Origin: an uncultured Collinsella sp.
Lineage (GTDB): Bacteria; Actinomycetota; Coriobacteriia; Coriobacteriales; Coriobacteriaceae
DNA length: 14,287 nucleotides
Assembly (NCBI GenBank): GCA_958354105.1
Contig: CATWVA010000043.1
Span: 1 to 14,287 of the forward strand
Direction of reading: 5' to 3'
Positions 12,421 through 14,287 of this stretch are shown piece after piece. Within the stretch, counting starts at the first letter, position 1. Each line of letters starts with the position of its first letter. Position numbers and translations under genes: made by a program. The notes under the pieces were generated by a model. That model was not told the origin of the DNA. It did not search any database and saw only the letters and a list, made by a program, of their open reading frames with translations.

Positions 12421-13620
12421 CTAGATAAGGTTCTTGCCAGACACCTTATCGAAGAGATGGGTCGCGTTCTTCTCGAACTTGAACCAGATGGGGTCGCCCG
12501 CCTTGAGCGCACCCTTGGCCTCAAGGTCGACAACGGGAATGATCAGGACGAACTGGCCATCGGGAGCAGTCACGTGGACGTGCTCGGTCGAACCCATGAG
12601 CTCAGTCACCTCGACGGTGCCCTGGAGCGCACCCTCCTCGTCCTTGTCGGCAAGCAGGATCTGCTCGGGGCGCACGCCGGCCGTGATCTCCTTCACGTCG
12701 CCGCCGTCCCAGTTGAGGGCAAGCTGAGCGCAAGTCTCGGGGGCAAGCGCAACATTCATATCCTCGGTCTTGACGGTAAAGCCGTCGCCCGAGCGCACCA
12801 GCTGGGCATCGAAGAAGTTCATCTGCGGTACGCCGATGAAGCCGGCGACGAAGATGTTCGCGGGGTGGTTGAAGACCTCCTGCGGCGTGGCGATCTGCTG
12901 GACAACACCGTCCTTCATGACCACGATACGGTCACCGAGGGTCATAGCCTCGGTCTGGTCGTGGGTAACGTAGATGAACGTGCCCTTGATCTCGTGGCGC
13001 AGCTTAATGAGCTCGGCACGCATCTGGTTACGAAGCTTGGCGTCCAGGTTGGACAGCGGCTCGTCCATCAGGAAGACCTTGGGGTCACGAACGATAGCGC
13101 GGCCGATGGCGACGCGCTGTCGCTGGCCGCCCGAAAGCGCCTTGGGCTTACGGTCGAGGTACTCGGTAATACCCAGGATCTCGGCGGCGGAGCGAACCTT
13201 GCGGTCGATCTCGTCCTTGGGGACCTTCTTGAGCTCAAGCGTAAACGCCATGTTCTCGTACACCGTCATGTTGGGGTACAGAGCATAGCTCTGGAACACC
13301 ATGGCGATATCGCGGTCCTTGGGAGCGACGTCGTTGACGCGCTTGCCGTCGATGAGCACATCGCCGGAGGTGATGTCCTCCAGGCCGGCGACCATGCGCA
13401 TCGTCGTGGACTTACCGCAGCCAGAAGGGCCAACGAGGACGATGAACTCCTGGTCGTGAACGGTGAGGTTGAAGTCCTCTACAGCGAGCACACCGTCCTC
13501 GGTAACCTTGAGGTTGTGCTTCTTCTCCTCGGTCTTCTTCTTTTTGCCAAAGAAGCCCTTCTTTTTTGACTCGTTGTTGGGATACACCTTCTGAACATGT
13601 TTGAGAACGATCTCGGCCAT
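12421..13620 (-). CDS. ABC sugar transporter ATPase (MalK/MsmK/UgpC type)
   Basis: A 399-aa cytoplasmic nucleotide-binding subunit of a CUT1-type carbohydrate importer. Walker A GPSGCGKST (64-72), Q-loop Gln110, signature LSGGQ (162-166), Walker B VFLMDEP (182-188) and the switch His220 are intact, so it should hydrolyse ATP. The C-terminal third (about 240-399) is the OB/TOBE-like regulatory domain of MalK-type proteins, with GVRPEQILL. Unusual is a Lys-rich insertion of about 26 residues (about 16-42, including SKKKGFFGKKKK) between the first strand and the AVEDFNLTV strand. The Shine-Dalgarno is weak (AAAGGTAGAG). It follows the permease gene by 68 nt on the same strand. Such ATPases often serve several sugar importers, so the substrate is not defined; the convergent malQ-glgP pair hints at maltodextrins. 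Confidence 0.93.
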   Translation of the reverse strand: MAEIVLKHVQKVYPNNESKKKGFFGKKKKTEEKKHNLKVTEDGVLAVEDFNLTVHDQEFIVLVGPSGCGKSTTMRMVAGLEDITSGDVLIDGKRVNDVAPKDRDIAMVFQSYALYPNMTVYENMAFTLELKKVPKDEIDRKVRSAAEILGITEYLDRKPKALSGGQRQRVAIGRAIVRDPKVFLMDEPLSNLDAKLRNQMRAELIKLRHEIKGTFIYVTHDQTEAMTLGDRIVVMKDGVVQQIATPQEVFNHPANIFVAGFIGVPQMNFFDAQLVRSGDGFTVKTEDMNVALAPETCAQLALNWDGGDVKEITAGVRPEQILLADKDEEGALQGTVEVTELMGSTEHVHVTAPDGQFVLIIPVVDLEAKGALKAGDPIWFKFEKNATHLFDKVSGKNLI

Positions 13621-13638
13621 GTCTCTACCTTTCGATAC

Positions 13639-13663
13639 GCGGCGCCGCGCTGAGGGGCGCCGC
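13639..13663 (-). promoter_or_regulatory. Intercistronic GC hairpin, permease to ATPase
   Basis: GCGGCGCC (13639-13646) and GGCGCCGC (13656-13663) form an 8-bp stem with a 9-nt loop in the 68-nt gap between the two transporter genes. No T-tract follows on the minus strand, so it is more likely an RNA-stabilising or processing element than a terminator. Confidence 0.45.
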
Positions 13664-13688
13664 CAAAACTTGCAAAACAGTTACGGCA

Positions 13689-14287
13689 TCAGCCCTTGAC
13701 GGCACCTGCCACCACACCGTCGATGATGTACTTCTGGCAGAAGATGTACATGATGACGATGGGGATGACGACCATCATGATGCACGCCATCATGGGGCCG
13801 AGCTCGACGTGGCCATAGCCGCCACGGAAGTACTGGATCAAGATAGGAATGGTCTTGTACTTGGTGGAGTCGAGCGTAAGGTAGGGCAGCAGATAGTCGT
13901 TCCAGACCCACATGGTCTCAAGGATGCCGACCGAAAGATAGGTGGGCTTCATAATGGGAAGGACGATCTTAAAGAACACTTGGACCGGGTTGCAGCCGTC
14001 GATCATGGCCGCTTCCTCAATCTCGAGCGGGATGTTCTTGACGAAGCCGGCGAACATAAAGACCGCGAGGCCCGCGCCAAAACCAAGGTAGATGAAGCAG
14101 ATGTTAAACGGCGTGTTAAAGCCGATGCGGTCCGCGAGGTTGGACAGCGTGAACATGAGCATCTGGAACGGTACGACCATCGAGAAGACGAACAGGTAAT
14201 AGAAGAAGTTCGAGATCTTGCTGTTGACGCGCACCACGTACCAAGCGCACATGGAGCAGCACACCAGAATCAGCACGACCGACGTGA
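13689..14287 (-). CDS. ABC sugar transporter permease, MalG type (partial)
   Basis: An inner-membrane subunit of a CUT1-type carbohydrate importer, cut by the right edge: the frame stays open to the last base, so only about the last 199 residues are visible. Several hydrophobic membrane segments can be seen. The cytoplasmic EAA loop that contacts the ATPase is clear (EEAAMIDGCNPVQVFFKIVL, with the LP following), as is the usual C-terminal AVKG end. The GTG at 14274-14276 should not be taken as the start, because upstream codons continue in frame with hydrophobic residues (T, S, V). The gene is upstream of the ATPase on the same strand; a MalF-like permease and a binding protein are expected beyond the edge. 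Confidence 0.93.
   Translation of the reverse strand, partial: TSVVLILVCCSMCAWYVVRVNSKISNFFYYLFVFSMVVPFQMLMFTLSNLADRIGFNTPFNICFIYLGFGAGLAVFMFAGFVKNIPLEIEEAAMIDGCNPVQVFFKIVLPIMKPTYLSVGILETMWVWNDYLLPYLTLDSTKYKTIPILIQYFRGGYGHVELGPMMACIMMVVIPIVIMYIFCQKYIIDGVVAGAVKG

Overview
The window looks like a chromosomal segment of a high-GC, anaerobic, carbohydrate-fermenting actinobacterium. Protein content and style suggest a Collinsella-like member of the Coriobacteriia. This is inferred from gene content, strong GC bias at third codon positions and remembered family resemblance, not from any search. I see no rRNA, tRNA, CRISPR array, transposase or phage gene.

Layout from left to right. Positions 1-281 are non-coding and hold two long perfect hairpins that share a core in opposite orientation, with a third inverted repeat between them. 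Next come a phosphoketolase (xfp, minus strand) and, upstream of it on the same strand, a LacI-family regulator. The xfp promoter carries two operator-like palindromes 21 bp apart. Divergent from lacI is murB (cell-wall synthesis, plus strand), and a REP-like hairpin sits in the shared upstream region. murB converges on a secreted coiled-coil CHAP-type cell-wall hydrolase (minus strand). The space between them holds the murB terminator and a 136-nt nested inverted repeat. Then follow galE (plus), malQ and glgP (plus, probably one transcription unit with an internal terminator or attenuator). Convergent to these, an ABC sugar-transporter ATPase and an inner-membrane permease (minus strand, cut by the right edge) close the window.

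Functional reading. Most of the window concerns sugar use. The transporter (MalG-like permease plus MsmK/UgpC-like ATPase) would import oligosaccharides. MalQ and glycogen/maltodextrin phosphorylase would turn alpha-1,4-glucans into glucose and glucose 1-phosphate. GalE connects UDP-glucose and UDP-galactose. Phosphoketolase would cleave fructose 6-phosphate or xylulose 5-phosphate to acetyl phosphate, probably under control of the adjacent LacI-type protein. murB and the CHAP protein are envelope genes placed between the sugar genes.

The coding genes belong to known families. The unusual content is in the non-coding spaces: several long, nearly perfect hairpins with paired changes in their arms that look like members of one or more repeat families.
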